A stretch of 64,000 nt of DNA from positions 1 through 64,000 of the IMG/VR virus record IMGVR_UViG_3300049893_000899, one strand, 5' to 3'. Position 1 is the stretch's first letter, and each line of letters begins with the position of its first letter. The notes beneath the pieces were generated by a model. That model made no database searches. It saw only the letters and a list, made by a program, of their open reading frames with translations, and was not told the origin of the DNA. Shown in pieces: positions 15,231 to 22,451 of the stretch. This DNA comes from a virus. The position numbers and the translations under genes were made by a program.

Positions 15231-15260
15231 CGCATAGGTTAAGTTCTATGCGTTTTTTTT
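15231..15260 (+). terminator. Rho-independent terminator
   Basis: CGCATAG, 8-base loop, CTATGCG, then T8. Confidence 0.85.
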
Positions 15261-15396
15261 GATAAGACTGTAATTATTATAGCCTTGTTTAGTTGCAAAT
15301 GAATAAGGATCGAAGTAGTACAGTATGAGATAGCGACTGTTGTAATCGTTGGTACACTAATAATACAGAATTAGACTATATTTACCAAAATCTGTA
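15261..15396. other. Short non-coding stretch
   Basis: 136 bases between two terminators with no credible gene. Short inverted pairs (for example around AGTACAGTATG and CGACTGTTG) suggest another small RNA, with TATATTTAC as a possible promoter element. Nothing firm. Confidence 0.3.
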
Positions 15397-15425
15397 TAAA
15401 AAAAGCCTGATTAATTCAGGCTTTT
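15397..15425. terminator. Bidirectional terminator
   Basis: A-run, AGCCTGA, short loop, TCAGGCT and T-run, 23 bases before the next gene. Confidence 0.75.
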
Positions 15426-15447
15426 TGGTTTAAAATCAATTAAAAAC

Positions 15448-15642
15448 ATGAGAATATTATATTTCATCTTAATAGTAGTTTATGTAGCATCTACTACTAT
15501 AATTATAATAACAAGCAACAATGATGCTTTTGCATTAAAAGAATACTTCAGAGAAAACAAATATTGGTTGATTGTATATACATTATATTCAGCTACATTA
15601 ATAGTTTTAAACTCTTGGTTTATTGGTAAAATCTTAAAGTAG
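15448..15642 (+). CDS. Two-helix membrane protein
   Basis: 64 residues. Hydrophobic helices at about 3–23 (LYFILIVVYVASTTIIIIT) and 40–61 (LIVYTLYSATLIVLNSWFIG) are separated by a polar loop. The TAG stop lies in the first bases of the tRNA-like RNA that follows. Function unknown. Confidence 0.6.
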   Translation: MRILYFILIVVYVASTTIIIITSNNDAFALKEYFRENKYWLIVYTLYSATLIVLNSWFIGKILK

Positions 15643-15729
15643 ATAGTGATGTAAGTGGGAATAAATACCACCTTGGGTAACACGCTGAATTTAGTTCGGT
15701 TAATAGGGGTTCGATTCCCTTCTTTCTAC
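15640..15729 (+). tRNA. Divergent tRNA-like gene, anticodon UUA
   Basis: 90 bases. The acceptor TAGATAG/CTTTCTA pairs at 6 of 7; U8, A14 and A21 are present; the D stem is TGT/ACA. The D loop carries an inserted hairpin GTGG...CCAC (15,655–15,671) before a GGG. The anticodon arm GCTGA-ATTTAGT-TCGGT has U33 and anticodon UUA, which would read UAA stop codons. The T arm AGGGG-TTCGATT-CCCTT is canonical. CCA is not encoded. Because TAA ends most genes here, a working ochre suppressor would be costly; it may be decayed or have another role. Confidence 0.4.
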
Positions 15730-15731
15730 TT

Positions 15732-15805
15732 AACCCTGTTAGCAGTTCCGGGAAGTGCGGATGAAAATAGTAGTATGTTGGTTAAACTCCAACAAACAGG
15801 GTTTT
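15732..15805 (+). ncRNA. Three-way-junction RNA domain
   Basis: Closed by a perfect 9-bp stem AACCCTGTT/AACAGGGTT with short T run, enclosing hairpins TCCG...CGGA and GTTGG...CCAAC. It directly follows the tRNA-like RNA and ends 13 bases before the next gene, so it could also act as a leader. Confidence 0.45.
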
Positions 15806-15818
15806 AAATTTAAAAACA

Positions 15819-16013
15819 ATGTTCATTAGAAGAAAACTTGGAGGCAAGCTAATTGATAGTTTTACTGAAGCTGAAAACAGTGCTAACATAGATTATGTTT
15901 TACTTAACAAAATTAAGAATGAAACATTAATGACGAATGGATTTTATTCAATTGGAAGAAGAATTGGCTGGTCAATAAAAAAGTTGATAATAACAAAAAA
16001 GAAAGAACTATGA
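15819..16013 (+). CDS. Small basic hypothetical protein
   Basis: 64 residues beginning MFIRRKLGGKLIDSFTEAEN, basic and helical with a Lys-rich end. Its stop overlaps the start of the repeat protein (ATGA). No family recognised. Confidence 0.5.
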   Translation: MFIRRKLGGKLIDSFTEAENSANIDYVLLNKIKNETLMTNGFYSIGRRIGWSIKKLIITKKKEL

Positions 16014-16285
16014 ATTTAGGCAAAAAATTTAATCAAGTAAGGGATCAAGTATGGACTCAAGTAGGGAATCAAGTAGTGAATCAAGTAAGGGGTCAAGTAG
16101 GGAATCAAGTAGTGAATCAAGTAAGGGGTCAAGTAGAGAATCAAGTAATGAATCAAGTAAGGGGTCAAGTAGTGAATCAAGTATGGACTCAAGTAAGGAA
16201 TCAAGTAGTGAATCAAGTAGGGTTTCAAGTAGGGAGTCAAATATTATCAGCAATTCAAAAAAACAATGAAAATGACATATTTTAA
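16010..16285 (+). CDS. Tetrapeptide-repeat protein 1
   Basis: 91 residues. From about residue 8 to 75 it consists of 18 tandem units of the form x-Q-V-x (NQVRDQVWTQVGNQVVNQV...), one unit per 12 bases. Gln-Val is nearly always CAAGTA; the two variable positions take Arg, Trp, Gly, Val, Glu, Met, Asn, Asp or Thr. The C-terminus is a non-repetitive 15 residues. A second gene of this type is at 18,589. The regular spacing suggests a fibrous or beta-solenoid-like surface, but the fold is not known to me. Confidence 0.7.
   Translation: MNLGKKFNQVRDQVWTQVGNQVVNQVRGQVGNQVVNQVRGQVENQVMNQVRGQVVNQVWTQVRNQVVNQVGFQVGSQILSAIQKNNENDIF
16031..16242 (+). repeat. 12-bp tandem repeat array 1
   Basis: About 17–18 units of consensus NNNTCAAGTANG inside the repeat-protein gene. 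The core TCAAGTA is almost invariant and the flanks vary. Because 12 is a multiple of 3, several frames stay open on both strands; only the Q-V frame has gene-like ends. Confidence 0.85.
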
Positions 16286-16556
16286 AATATTACTACTAAA
16301 GCTATTAATAAAGATTTGGAACAAGGTTTCAATTGACTTTATATTAAATACATTAATCTATTTAGGAGGCAGTTTTGCATTGTCTACCATAATGGTAGCA
16401 AACATGTCTTACGCTGTAATAGAGCAAGACAATCCTAAAAACGAATTTAATGTAGACAAAAGTAATGAAGAATTTATTATATTGGAGCGCCATAAAGAGA
16501 TTGATGGCGTTGACGTTATAATTGAAATAGATTCATGCAAAAAACTTATGAAGTAG
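16266..16556 (+). CDS. Membrane protein with cytoplasmic/periplasmic tail
   Basis: 96 residues. Hydrophobic stretches at about 5–20 (FKILLLKLLIKIW) and 24–46 (FILNTLIYLGGSFALSTIMVAN) are followed by an acidic 45-residue domain. Overlaps both neighbours by about 20 bases. No family recognised. Confidence 0.55.
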   Translation: MKMTYFKILLLKLLIKIWNKVSIDFILNTLIYLGGSFALSTIMVANMSYAVIEQDNPKNEFNVDKSNEEFIILERHKEIDGVDVIIEIDSCKKLMK

Positions 16557-16783
16557 AAGCTGAGCTACAAGGTAGTATTTATTCAGCAAAGGTAAGAGTT
16601 AGATTAGAACTTATTGATATTGATACAAAAGAGTTTGACTTCAATGATGATGAAGTTAAAATACTTTCAATAGAGAGAAATGGCTTAAAGTCTAGCCCCA
16701 ATAGAGAAAACAAGAACGCTATTTACGAAGCGTTAAGAGAAATTGTAAAAGAAGACGAAAGTTTGTTTTATGAAATGGAATAA
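16535..16783 (+). CDS. Acidic hypothetical protein
   Basis: 82 residues, beginning MQKTYEVEAELQGSIYSAKV. The N-terminal half is beta-rich and the C-terminal half helical and acidic. Overlaps the preceding and following genes, typical of the tightly packed operon here. Confidence 0.55.
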   Translation: MQKTYEVEAELQGSIYSAKVRVRLELIDIDTKEFDFNDDEVKILSIERNGLKSSPNRENKNAIYEALREIVKEDESLFYEME

Positions 16784-17081
16784 GAAATTAGAGAGTAAAC
16801 TAAAAAGTTTAGGGTACTCTCGTTCGGAAAATGATTTGTACTGGATGGAGAAGAACATCACAGACAGATATAAGATTGTAGCTATTATTGATGTTAGAAA
16901 CGACGTTTCTTTCAATCTAGCTTCAGACAGAGGTGTTGTTTGTAGTATGGATTACCTTGAAGATAAGATTGAAGAACTTGATGAAGTCACTGACTCTTGG
17001 AAGAAAGCGATGGTATATGTTACAATGGCTGTTATTGCTGTTGATTTGGCTTTAGTTGTTGTTGCTCAATTTCTATCTTAA
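16770..17081 (+). CDS. Tail-anchored membrane protein
   Basis: 103 residues. A soluble alpha/beta N-terminus (MKWNKKLESKLKSLGYSRS...) is followed by one C-terminal hydrophobic helix (about 80–102, VTMAVIAVDLALVVVAQFL). Its topology would leave the domain in the cytoplasm. Function unknown. Confidence 0.55.
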   Translation: MKWNKKLESKLKSLGYSRSENDLYWMEKNITDRYKIVAIIDVRNDVSFNLASDRGVVCSMDYLEDKIEELDEVTDSWKKAMVYVTMAVIAVDLALVVVAQFLS

Positions 17082-17082
17082 T

Positions 17083-17472
17083 ATGTTCGGAGTAGGAGAT
17101 GAAGTTTACGACTCGTTAAATCATCCAGGAAAAGTTCTTTTTGTTCAGAGTGAAATACCAGACGGCCCATACAAAGGCTGTCTTGTTGTTTCTGAACAAG
17201 GAGGTACTTCTGTTGGATTGTATTTACGTTCAGGACTTAGGGTAGTAAGTCTTGTTCAATCATTGAGTTATAAGCCATATGAGGTTAACATTGAAGGATT
17301 AGTATTTGTTAAACCTGATTATAGAAATGTTGAAGTTGGAGAAGAAGTTGAGGTTTTAAGTCATTTAGGCTGGGAAACTAAAACTGTTGCAGCTATAACT
17401 GAAAGCGGAGGAGTTATCACTAAAGGGAAAAAAGGAGGGTTCTTTGATGTATGGAGAAAGAAAGTAAAGTAA
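17083..17472 (+). CDS. Tandem SH3-like/KOW-like protein
   Basis: 129 residues from ATG 17,083, one base after the previous TAA; the frame opens at 17,056, but that start overlaps the upstream gene and adds unlikely residues. Two halves each begin with a VGDEV/VGEEV turn (residues 4 and about 90) followed by strands and Gly-rich loops, the usual look of SH3-like barrels. Nucleic-acid or ribosome binding is possible; not demonstrated. Confidence 0.55.
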   Translation: MFGVGDEVYDSLNHPGKVLFVQSEIPDGPYKGCLVVSEQGGTSVGLYLRSGLRVVSLVQSLSYKPYEVNIEGLVFVKPDYRNVEVGEEVEVLSHLGWETKTVAAITESGGVITKGKKGGFFDVWRKKVK

Positions 17473-17660
17473 ATACAAAGATTATTTATTTAAGACAATG
17501 TCTACTGCGCCAAGCTACAAGTCAATTAGGCACTCGACTAATTAATCAAACAGAAGACCTTATATGGATTGAAATATCTCGTCAAACACAAAGGAACATG
17601 GGCAATCAAGTGATTGGTATGGTTCTTAAAAATCCAAAAGACAATGGAGGAAAAAGATGA
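17451..17660 (+). CDS. Small basic hypothetical protein
   Basis: 69 residues, beginning MEKESKVNTKIIYLRQCLLRQ, basic, with an NMGNQVIGMV segment near the end that recalls the Q-V units of the repeat proteins, perhaps by chance. Overlaps both neighbours. Confidence 0.4.
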   Translation: MEKESKVNTKIIYLRQCLLRQATSQLGTRLINQTEDLIWIEISRQTQRNMGNQVIGMVLKNPKDNGGKR

Positions 17661-17859
17661 AATAAAACAAAAAACTCTTGAAAGTTGCAAATCAGATTTA
17701 TCTAAAATAAACAAAGAATTACGAGATATATTCCCTTCTCATGTTAGGGATTATCAGGATCGCAATAATAATTCTTTCTTTGTAATATCACCTGGCACTT
17801 ACAATACAATCAAATGGTCTGTAATAGATAAGCTTAGAAAGCTATGGGGAATGGATTAG
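17644..17859 (+). CDS. Hypothetical protein
   Basis: 71 residues from ATG 17,644 (MEEKDEIKQKTLESCKSDLS), chosen because the earlier start at 17,614 overlaps the previous gene more. A charged helix is followed by an aromatic segment (NNSFFVISPGTYNTIKWSVID). No family recognised. Confidence 0.5.
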   Translation: MEEKDEIKQKTLESCKSDLSKINKELRDIFPSHVRDYQDRNNNSFFVISPGTYNTIKWSVIDKLRKLWGMD

Positions 17860-18080
17860 TTAACATTAGAACCAAGATTACCTTTGCTCCAGATCAAAAC
17901 CACATGCAAAAGGAAGTGATTAGAGAAAAAGGCCTTAATTTTTACATTAAAACAGGAAGACTTTGTTGTAATGATTTAAGTAATCCTGTTTATGATTTAT
18001 TCAGAAAGTTCTACATAGACGTATTTAGTTCAAAAAATTGTGTATTTGAAAGAATGTATGGAAAAAATAATAAGTTTTAA
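17844..18080 (+). CDS. Hypothetical protein
   Basis: 78 residues, beginning MGNGLVNIRTKITFAPDQNH, alpha/beta, basic, with three Cys in the C-terminal half. It overlaps both neighbours by about 16–23 bases. No family recognised. Confidence 0.5.
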   Translation: MGNGLVNIRTKITFAPDQNHMQKEVIREKGLNFYIKTGRLCCNDLSNPVYDLFRKFYIDVFSSKNCVFERMYGKNNKF

Positions 18081-18576
18081 AAAGGCACTAAACAATATTC
18101 AATCAAGGAATACGAGAAATAAGAGTAAGACTTATAAGGTAGACGAAGAGCTTCTTGCAATAAGAAATTATGTTACAATAAACATAATGCAAGGAATAAA
18201 TCAACTTCCTTATGTTGTTGATAAAAAAAGCAAGAGAGAATTGGTAGAGAAAAGATCTGTTATTACAGTTATATTAAGACAGGCGTTAGGTTTTGAATTA
18301 GTATATATTGCGTTGTATGTATTTAACAATAAAGATCATTCTCCTTATTCTCATCTTGAACACAATGTATATCATCTTGTTTCAAAAAAGGTTATAGAAG
18401 AGGTTTCTAATGATGTTATGTGTATTATCCTTGAAAACATCTCAAGAACATTCTATATTGATGAATATGGTTTAGTAAGAGTAAATGTTGAACACCCAAA
18501 ACTAGAAAGAGTTTTGTGGACAAAAGAAGAGTTTGGTGATTATCTTTATAATCATCTTGAAGCTAATTACCGTTAA
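18058..18576 (+). CDS. DnaA domain IV-like DNA-binding protein
   Basis: 172 residues from ATG 18,058 (MEKIISFKKALNNIQS). The central part, KSKRELVEKRSVITVILRQALGFELVYIALYVFNNKDHSPYSHLEH, follows the pattern of the DnaA C-terminal domain: K.R..veaR.iamyl.r......l.eIg..fg.rDHst..Ha. The DHS core of the DnaA signature is kept. No AAA+ domain is present. Likely role: recognising DnaA-box-like sites in phage or host DNA to steer replication or block host initiation. Confidence 0.5.
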   Translation: MEKIISFKKALNNIQSRNTRNKSKTYKVDEELLAIRNYVTINIMQGINQLPYVVDKKSKRELVEKRSVITVILRQALGFELVYIALYVFNNKDHSPYSHLEHNVYHLVSKKVIEEVSNDVMCIILENISRTFYIDEYGLVRVNVEHPKLERVLWTKEEFGDYLYNHLEANYR

Positions 18577-18588
18577 ATTAAAAAAATA

Positions 18589-18900
18589 ATGAAAGCCTTT
18601 GATAAAGTAAAGAACCAAGTAAGGGTTCAAGTAAGGGATCAAGTATGGGATCAAGTAGGGGTTCAAGTATGGGATCAAGTAGTGAATCAAGTAGGGAATC
18701 AAGTAAGGGTTCAAGTAAGTGATCAAGTAAGGGTTCAAGTAAGGGATCAAGTATGGGATCAAGTAGAGAATCAAGTATGGTTTCAAGTAAGGGTTCAAGT
18801 AAGGGATCAAGTAAGGGATCAAGTAGGGGTTCAAGTAAGGGATCAAGTAGGGGATCAAGTAGAGAACAAAGTGAAAAGAACGTTAGCTCCTTATAATTAG
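18589..18900 (+). CDS. Tetrapeptide-repeat protein 2
   Basis: 103 residues. After MKAFDKVK it has about 21 units of x-Q-V-x (NQVRVQVRDQVWDQVGVQVW...) and ends VKRTLAPYN. It is the same design as the protein at 16,010 with different variable residues (more Asp, Arg, Val and Trp). Two copies 2.5 kb apart with different lengths suggest expansion and contraction of the repeat. Confidence 0.7.
   Translation: MKAFDKVKNQVRVQVRDQVWDQVGVQVWDQVVNQVGNQVRVQVSDQVRVQVRDQVWDQVENQVWFQVRVQVRDQVRDQVGVQVRDQVGDQVENKVKRTLAPYN
18609..18872 (+). repeat. 12-bp tandem repeat array 2
   Basis: About 21–22 units of the same NNNTCAAGTANG type as array 1, inside the second repeat-protein gene. The shared core could allow recombination between the arrays, which would delete the 2.5 kb between them. 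Confidence 0.85.
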
Positions 18901-19119
18901 ATGGTAACAAAAGAAAGAAGATCGACAAGTTGGAATACTGGGTTTTCCAAAGTCAAAGTAGAATCAAATGATTTCTTCACCTTAGATGAATATCAGAAGG
19001 AAGTAGAAGCAATGAAAGAGGCTTCAGAAAACAAAAGTAAAATAGACAGAATTAGATTAGCATTATCTGTTAATAATTCTGACTTAAAAAGTGTAATTCA
19101 AGAAATTTTAAACGACTAA
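18901..19119 (+). CDS. Small hypothetical protein
   Basis: 72 residues, beginning MVTKERRSTSWNTGFSKVKV. A basic Ser-rich N-terminus is followed by acidic helices. It starts directly after the repeat protein's stop. No family recognised. Confidence 0.55.
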   Translation: MVTKERRSTSWNTGFSKVKVESNDFFTLDEYQKEVEAMKEASENKSKIDRIRLALSVNNSDLKSVIQEILND

Positions 19120-19129
19120 AAATTAAATT

Positions 19130-19300
19130 ATGGTAGAAGTATCAAGAGACATTGAACACGCAAGAGAGCGTCTTCAAGCAGAGGTTAATAAAAACAAGTT
19201 AGTTATTGACCGTTCAGTATTTGTTAAGACTGAAGAAGAGAAATTAGCTTTAAAGAAAGCTAAATCAGTTCACAAGTTGGCGTCAAAAGCAAAGAAATAA
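19130..19300 (+). CDS. Small charged helical protein
   Basis: 56 residues, MVEVSRDIEHARERLQAEVN to KLASKAKK, probably one or two long helices with a Lys-rich end. Its TAA shares a base with the ATG of the next gene (TAATG), which supports translation of both. Confidence 0.55.
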   Translation: MVEVSRDIEHARERLQAEVNKNKLVIDRSVFVKTEEEKLALKKAKSVHKLASKAKK

Positions 19301-19587
19301 TGGCTAATCATGAAGAAGATCGTTTGGGTTTTTGGAAAACTCCAAGCGGTAAACCAACTAAGATAAGCGACTTATCTAACGAAGAGTTGAAGAAAGCTTC
19401 TTTAGACATTCAAAGAAAGTTCAGATACTACCAGACTACTGTTTGGGACCTTGACTGTATTGATATCAATATTCGTGTTGAAGCAGAAAGAAGAGGTATA
19501 GATCTTGAGTGTATGGATAAATACGCTAAGACTGAAGAGGAGAGAATTTTCTACAAGAAAACATTTAGCAAAAGGCTATCTAACTAA
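19300..19587 (+). CDS. Hypothetical protein
   Basis: 95 residues, charged, alpha-rich. The segment SDLSNEELKKASLDIQRKFRYY is a likely helix pair. It shares its last base with the helicase start (TAATG), so it may be a helicase partner. No family recognised. Confidence 0.55.
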   Translation: MANHEEDRLGFWKTPSGKPTKISDLSNEELKKASLDIQRKFRYYQTTVWDLDCIDINIRVEAERRGIDLECMDKYAKTEEERIFYKKTFSKRLSN

Positions 19588-20861
19588 TGGAAACAAAGAG
19601 GGATTTAAGACAGAAAGAGGTTCTAGGGAACTGGATTTCTAAAGGAGCAAAAGGAGTTATATTAGCCGCTACAGGTTTTGGCAAAACAAGAGTTGGAGAA
19701 ATGGCAATAAAACGATGCCTTGAAAGAGATCCCTCAAGAGTTGTTCATGTTGTAGTGCCTCAAAAGCTAATTAAGAATCAATGGGATAAGATAATCAAGA
19801 TTAACAATTGGAGCACAGTAAGTTGCTCTGTTATAAATGGTTATATTAGAAGGAAAGAAAGGAAGTGCGACCTATTGCTTGTAGATGAATTACATAGAGT
19901 TTCTAACGAAGAAGCTTTAAAGTTCAAGACAGCAATATTGAGTACAAAGTTTAGGTTCTTCTTAGGTTTAAGTGCGTTATTATCAAGGGATCAAGAGAGT
20001 TTCTTAGCCGGAATTGGGATTAATGTTGTTGACAAGGTTGACATCAAGGAAGCTGTTACAAATGAGTACGTTTCCAAGCATAAGGTTTTCTTCTTAGGAT
20101 TAGAACTAAACGCCAATGACGAGATGGAACTTGATAAGCTAAACAAGGAGTTCAACAAGGGTTTCTCCTTCTTCGGATATGATTTCAAGTATATGCAATA
20201 CTTGATGTCTGAAGCTGGAGTACAAGAGAGAAAGCGGTTTGAGCAGCAAAGGGCAATGTCCTCGGGGACTGTATTTGGAATGTTATCTAAAGCTTTCGCG
20301 GCAATGCGAAACAGGAAGATTTTCCTTCAGAAGACTACATCGAAGCTCCAAGCAGTAAAGGAGTTAAGGGAAACAGTCTTTGAAGGCAAAAAGATTATAA
20401 CATTCGGTCAATATACAGACTTTGCTGACAGTATAACCGATATGTTTGATGATTCGAGAAGTTATCACTCAAACGTCTCTTCCGCTGTAATAAACGGTAA
20501 GAAAGCCTCAAAGAAGAAAGTTCTTGAAAGAAATATGGAACAGTTTTCTAAGGGTGATATTATGATGTTAAATACAGCGAAAGCCGTCAATGAAGGTGTT
20601 GATATACCTGATGTTGATGGCGGTATTGTCACTTCATATACAGGAAATCCATTGACTATGCTTCAGATCTTAGGAAGACAGATTAGGTTTTCTGAAGGTA
20701 AAGAAGCTATTATGGTGGTCTTGTATATGAAGCTAAAAGACAGTAGAAAGAAAACCCAAGAACAGAAATGGTTAGAGCAAGCTTCCAAATCTATCACACC
20801 TCCAATATGGTGTGATTCAGTAGAAGAAATCTTAACCCATTTAAAATGTACTACAACTTAG
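19587..20861 (+). CDS. SF2 DNA helicase (DEAD/DEAH-type)
   Basis: 424 residues. Motif I AATGFGKTR (residues 27–35), motif II LLVDELHR (DELH box), motif III LGLSAL, and motif VI QILGRQIR are visible, in the order of SF2 helicases such as UvsW or RecG-like phage enzymes. The C-terminal domain has GVDIPDVDGGIV before motif VI. Likely role: unwinding or branch migration at phage replication forks. First large gene of the replication operon; overlaps the next gene by 16 bases. Confidence 0.9.
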   Translation: METKRDLRQKEVLGNWISKGAKGVILAATGFGKTRVGEMAIKRCLERDPSRVVHVVVPQKLIKNQWDKIIKINNWSTVSCSVINGYIRRKERKCDLLLVDELHRVSNEEALKFKTAILSTKFRFFLGLSALLSRDQESFLAGIGINVVDKVDIKEAVTNEYVSKHKVFFLGLELNANDEMELDKLNKEFNKGFSFFGYDFKYMQYLMSEAGVQERKRFEQQRAMSSGTVFGMLSKAFAAMRNRKIFLQKTTSKLQAVKELRETVFEGKKIITFGQYTDFADSITDMFDDSRSYHSNVSSAVINGKKASKKKVLERNMEQFSKGDIMMLNTAKAVNEGVDIPDVDGGIVTSYTGNPLTMLQILGRQIRFSEGKEAIMVVLYMKLKDSRKKTQEQKWLEQASKSITPPIWCDSVEEILTHLKCTTT

Positions 20862-21415
20862 AAGAAATCATTGCTTTTTGTGTTCAGCACAAGATTAGAG
20901 TAGAAGAGTTTAACGTGCTTTACATGTTTTACAAACAGAAAGAGAACCCTGAAAATGCTAAGTATTTATTTAACTACTGCGTTAACTGCGGAACTCTTTC
21001 TACTGCCCTTATGGAACGTCTTCATTCTAAAGGATTTATAAAGCCACTGTTCAAGACTCCAATAATAGACGAGAGATCGTTTTCATTTGAGAGATATGAA
21101 ATAACTGAAAAGACAAGGGAAATATTCTATGTAAATTTTGATTTTGCTGATGAAATTTTCGATATTTACCCTCCGTTTATAATCGGGAGTAATGGCAAAC
21201 AGTTTGTGACAAGAAATATTGGACCAGAAGAGGTTGAAGATATGATGATTGAGAAAATCAAGAAGAAAAGAGTATTCTCTTCATCTGAAGTGTTGGACGG
21301 TCTAAGAGATCATGTTAAGAACAATGCTGTTACAATGGGTTTAAAGAAATACATTGAAACAGAAGCATGGAAGATAAAGTATGAAGAAGGATTCCAACCA
21401 GAAATCGAGCTTTAG
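20846..21415 (+). CDS. Hypothetical protein, possible winged helix
   Basis: 189 residues. The N-terminal 80 residues (EEIIAFCVQHKIRVEEFNVLYMFY...TALMERLHSKGFIKPL) look like a winged helix, followed by a helical C-terminal part. Its place between two helicases suggests a replication accessory, such as a helicase loader, but no loader motif is visible. Confidence 0.6.
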   Translation: MYYNLEEIIAFCVQHKIRVEEFNVLYMFYKQKENPENAKYLFNYCVNCGTLSTALMERLHSKGFIKPLFKTPIIDERSFSFERYEITEKTREIFYVNFDFADEIFDIYPPFIIGSNGKQFVTRNIGPEEVEDMMIEKIKKKRVFSSSEVLDGLRDHVKNNAVTMGLKKYIETEAWKIKYEEGFQPEIEL

Positions 21416-22451
21416 AACCTTAAAAGAAAACATAGAAAGAGGAAAGAAAGGAGCTAACAACGGCTTAAAGATTGACTTACCTAAGATCAATAAAGAGTTA
21501 TGCGGAATACAAAGAGGCATATACTACTTGATTGGAGGCAAGACTTCATCTGGAAAGACTACGTTAGCTGATTCAGCTTTTATCATGTCAGCATTTAAAG
21601 ATTTCTTAGAGAAAAAGAATAGAGGAGAACATATTGAATTTTCTTGTTTATACTTTTCTTTAGAGATTAATATAGAGTTGAAGATGGCTAACTTTGCTGC
21701 AAGCTCTTTATATAGTAATTTTGGCATAATATCAACTCCTAACGAGATTTTATCTAAAGGCGAGCATTTTATATCAAAAGAACAAGAAGAAGCTGTAGAC
21801 AAGCTAGAGTCGTTCTATAATGACATAGATAAACATTTTCATTTCTTTGATGCCTTATCAACTCCAAAACAGATAATTAATAAGATTAACGAGTTCGTAG
21901 TACAAAATGGAACATTAACAGATAATGGTAATGGTTCCCATGTTTACACTCCACACCATTCAAATCATTATGTTTTGATTGTTGTTGATACTATTAATCT
22001 GTTGGAGCCTGATGATGGCAAGACACTGAAACAAGCTATCGACTCTTTGTCGAAATCATTTATTGAATATCGTAATGTATGCCTTTATACTCCTGTAATT
22101 ATACAGCAGTTGAACGCGGATATTGACGACCCAAGAAGGATAGCTCAGAAGATGTTCTTGCCAACAACAAACGACTTAGAGGACAGTAAGAGGCCCTCTA
22201 AGGATGCTGAAGTTGTACTGTTGTTATTCGACCCTCTTGAATTAGAAGTGAATGTATTCAAGAAGTTTGAGCTTAAGAACTTTACAGGACAAGCAAGGTA
22301 TAGGCATTTAAGGATCTGTAAGAACAGATATGGAACAAGGTATGCAGCAGTCAACACAGTTCTATATGGCGCTATAATGAAATTTAAAGAGTTAGAAAAA
22401 TCAGGAGACATGATGACTGACTCAGATTGGAGACAAATAAACAATTTATAA
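21381..22451 (+). CDS. DnaB-like replicative helicase
   Basis: 356 residues. P-loop GGKTSSGKTT at about 53–62, an SLEI segment after the next strand (as in the DnaB 'SLEM' region), Walker B VLIVVDTINLL, and CKNRYGTR near the C-terminus, matching the DnaB arginine-finger region. The N-terminal DnaB domain is missing, so this is a RecA-core helicase. Likely role: unwinding the phage fork with the primase at 24,023. It overlaps the preceding gene by 35 bases. Confidence 0.8.
   Translation: MKKDSNQKSSFRTLKENIERGKKGANNGLKIDLPKINKELCGIQRGIYYLIGGKTSSGKTTLADSAFIMSAFKDFLEKKNRGEHIEFSCLYFSLEINIELKMANFAASSLYSNFGIISTPNEILSKGEHFISKEQEEAVDKLESFYNDIDKHFHFFDALSTPKQIINKINEFVVQNGTLTDNGNGSHVYTPHHSNHYVLIVVDTINLLEPDDGKTLKQAIDSLSKSFIEYRNVCLYTPVIIQQLNADIDDPRRIAQKMFLPTTNDLEDSKRPSKDAEVVLLLFDPLELEVNVFKKFELKNFTGQARYRHLRICKNRYGTRYAAVNTVLYGAIMKFKELEKSGDMMTDSDWRQINNL

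Larger units (their letters stand above)
14900..15260 (+). ncRNA. Long structured non-coding RNA region
   Basis: About 360 bases without a gene, ending in a strong terminator. In order: hairpin GTCGG-TGAAAGT-CCGAC (14,940–14,956); a complete tRNA-like fold (14,967–15,038); a domain closed by AAACTAAC/GTTAGTTT (15,046–15,133) holding CGGTACCG and CAGG-TGAAGC-CCTG hairpins; TGGTTAA/TTAACCA (15,138–15,183); CTTTCA/TGAAAG; and the terminator at 15,231. It may be one processed transcript. Confidence 0.5.

Noticed and set aside
9100-15731. tmRNA or normal tRNA cluster
   Set aside because: No tag reading frame, no acceptor pairing for the RNA at 9,100, and the other two tRNA-like folds have abnormal loops; called tRNA-like only.
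16016-16269. Several long open frames on both strands in the first repeat array
   Set aside because: 12-bp repeats keep three frames open by chance; only the Q-V frame has a normal start, end and flanking non-repeat sequence.
16031-18872. CRISPR-like arrays
   Set aside because: The repeats are 12 bp, contiguous, without spacers, and encode protein; no cas genes.
18502-18928. Minus-strand open frames of Leu-rich repeats
   Set aside because: They are mirror frames of the second 12-bp array and run into the neighbouring gene.
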